Shown piece after piece: positions 42,663-43,234 of a stretch of DNA of 43,234 nt (position 1 is the stretch's first letter; each line of letters opens with the position of its first letter). The stretch comes from an uncultured Prevotellaceae bacterium (GTDB lineage: Bacteria > Bacteroidota > Bacteroidia > Bacteroidales > Bacteroidaceae): contig CAMWQU010000022.1 in the NCBI GenBank assembly GCA_947176535.1, positions 1 to 43,234 of the forward strand, given 5' to 3'. The translations under genes were made by a program, and so were the position numbers. The notes beneath the pieces were generated by a model, which searched no databases, had not been told where the DNA came from, and saw only the letters and a list, made by a program, of their open reading frames with translations.

Positions 42663-42729
42663 CACACTTATAATAAGGGTTCTTCTGTCGCCACTCCGGC
42701 GACTGATACAGCATAATGAATGACTGCTC

Positions 42730-42822
42730 TTATTTCACAACCGTTTTCCTGCCGTTAATGACATAGATACCTTTTCGGGGCTTCGATACACGGTGAAAGA
42801 ATATATAAAAATCGTATATAAA
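42730..42822 (-). pseudogene. C-terminal tail remnant of a Bacteroidales surface protein
   Basis: On the minus strand the last 20 codons before the TAA at 42730-42732 read RVSKPRKGIYVINGRKTVVK. A K-G-I-Y-V-I-N-G-x-K-x-V-V-K end is the standard C-terminal tail of many secreted or surface proteins in Bacteroides and Prevotella. The frame is closed by a stop at 42823-42825, so only about 30 codons remain, with no start. A good terminator follows, so this is the real 3' end of a gene whose body is gone. The sequence just above it is AT-rich and leads into the promoter of a plus-strand ATPase gene. Confidence 0.75.
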
Positions 42823-42869
42823 TTACAAAAATCATCAATCAGTACATTGTGTTTACCAAATATTATTTG

Positions 42870-42877
42870 TAATTTTG
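42870..42877 (+). promoter_or_regulatory. -7 box for the AAA ATPase gene
   Basis: TAATTTTG, exact -7 consensus, with TTG 20 bases upstream as -33 box, 36 bases before the start codon at 42913. Confidence 0.65.
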
Positions 42878-42912
42878 TAGTAAAATTACGATAATAGATA
42901 AAATATTGCGGT

Positions 42913-43234
42913 ATGATACGAGATTTTTGGGTAAAGAACTATCTTTCCACTCGCGACAAGCAGGAATTAAACTTCGTGGCAAAAGGCCCATCTTCGGAAC
43001 TTGTCACCGAAGTTACTGATGGTGTGTTCTTATACAAGTTGGGCATCCTATATGGTTCAAATGCTTCAGGTAAGTCGAATATGTTGATTGCCATGAACGA
43101 GGTGTTCCGTCTGTTGATCATGCCAAAATCGGATGCGACAGTCGAAATTGGCGGTTGCATCCCCTTTGTGCTCACCAAAGATGAGCCAACAGAAATGCAC
43201 GTGTCATTCTATGCCGATGGTACCCGATACGAGT
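42913..43234 (+). CDS. AAA family ATPase (AAA_15/AAA_21, RloA/OLD-like), 3' truncated by window edge
   Basis: The reading frame is open from the ATG at 42913 to the window end, 107 codons without a stop. It opens MIRDFWVKNYLSTRDKQELN, the usual first strand of SMC-like AAA ATPases of the AAA_15/AAA_21 group, and has Walker A GSNASGKS at residues 48-55, with N-A-S-G-K-S as in this group. Such proteins are often the motor part of anti-phage or abortive-infection modules (for example RloA with an RloB partner), but the partner gene would be to the right of the window, so defence is inference only. Confidence 0.88.
   Translation, partial: MIRDFWVKNYLSTRDKQELNFVAKGPSSELVTEVTDGVFLYKLGILYGSNASGKSNMLIAMNEVFRLLIMPKSDATVEIGGCIPFVLTKDEPTEMHVSFYADGTRYE

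Noticed and set aside
42058-42714. Minus-strand open frame of 218 codons overlapping the PCMD gene
   Set aside because: It runs through the terminator and promoter between the remnant tail and the PCMD gene and is out of frame with the PCMD protein, which has a good signal peptide and domain.

Overview
The window is about 43 kb of ordinary chromosome from a member of the Bacteroidales (phylum Bacteroidota, Bacteroides/Prevotella lineage). The lineage call rests on these points: Bacteroidetes-type promoters (TAnnTTTG -7 boxes) before most transcription units; families largely restricted to the phylum (DUF4468, DUF4301, DUF4270, PCMD, BatD/BatE, the DUF4289-like porin); a split MacB-type exporter with a TolC partner; a carboxynorspermidine decarboxylase; and a C-terminal tail remnant typical of Bacteroidales surface proteins. 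The genus cannot be fixed from the sequence.

Layout. 1-5.2 kb: tripartite efflux system (TolC-like protein cut by the window edge, MacA-like lipoprotein, ABC ATPase, ABC permease), then a DUF4468 protein. 5.2-10.6 kb: small TPR protein and a four-subunit 2-oxoacid:ferredoxin oxidoreductase (delta, alpha, beta, gamma) with a two-helix membrane protein embedded between alpha and beta and a large outer-membrane porin at the end. 10.7-14.1 kb: mfd on the minus strand. 14.5-19.8 kb: complete L-rhamnose operon (kinase, isomerase, MFS transporter, aldolase, mutarotase), followed by an AT-rich gene for a secreted retropepsin-like protein. 21.2-30.0 kb: DUF4301 protein (minus), a RelA/SpoT homologue with a degraded hydrolase domain, an S9 peptidase and MutS2. 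30.0-31.0 kb (minus): an RNA-led operon of SRP RNA, tRNA-Thr(TGT) and an unrecognised protein. 31.1-34.1 kb: C_GCAxxG_C_C protein and HD hydrolase (plus), uracil-DNA-glycosylase-like protein (minus), panD and panC (minus). 34.3-36.6 kb: a glycogen-synthase-like N-terminal-domain protein and a DUF4270 lipoprotein. 36.8-42.5 kb (minus): PAP2 phosphatase, batE, batD, nspC, PCMD protein. The right edge holds the tail and terminator of a destroyed gene (minus) and, facing away, the start of an AAA ATPase of the kind common in phage-defence loci.

The most unusual signal is a family of three 66-bp intergenic palindromes (14261, 24829, 36711). Each carries a 17-nt unit at both ends, inverted, and a third degenerate unit in the middle whose orientation differs between copies. 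Other points to check are the RNA-led operon with a protein gene starting 9 nt after the tRNA, the membrane protein inside the oxidoreductase operon, a perfect 10-bp inverted repeat ahead of that operon, and the pseudogene/AAA ATPase junction at the right edge. No rRNA, CRISPR array, insertion sequence or phage gene was found.
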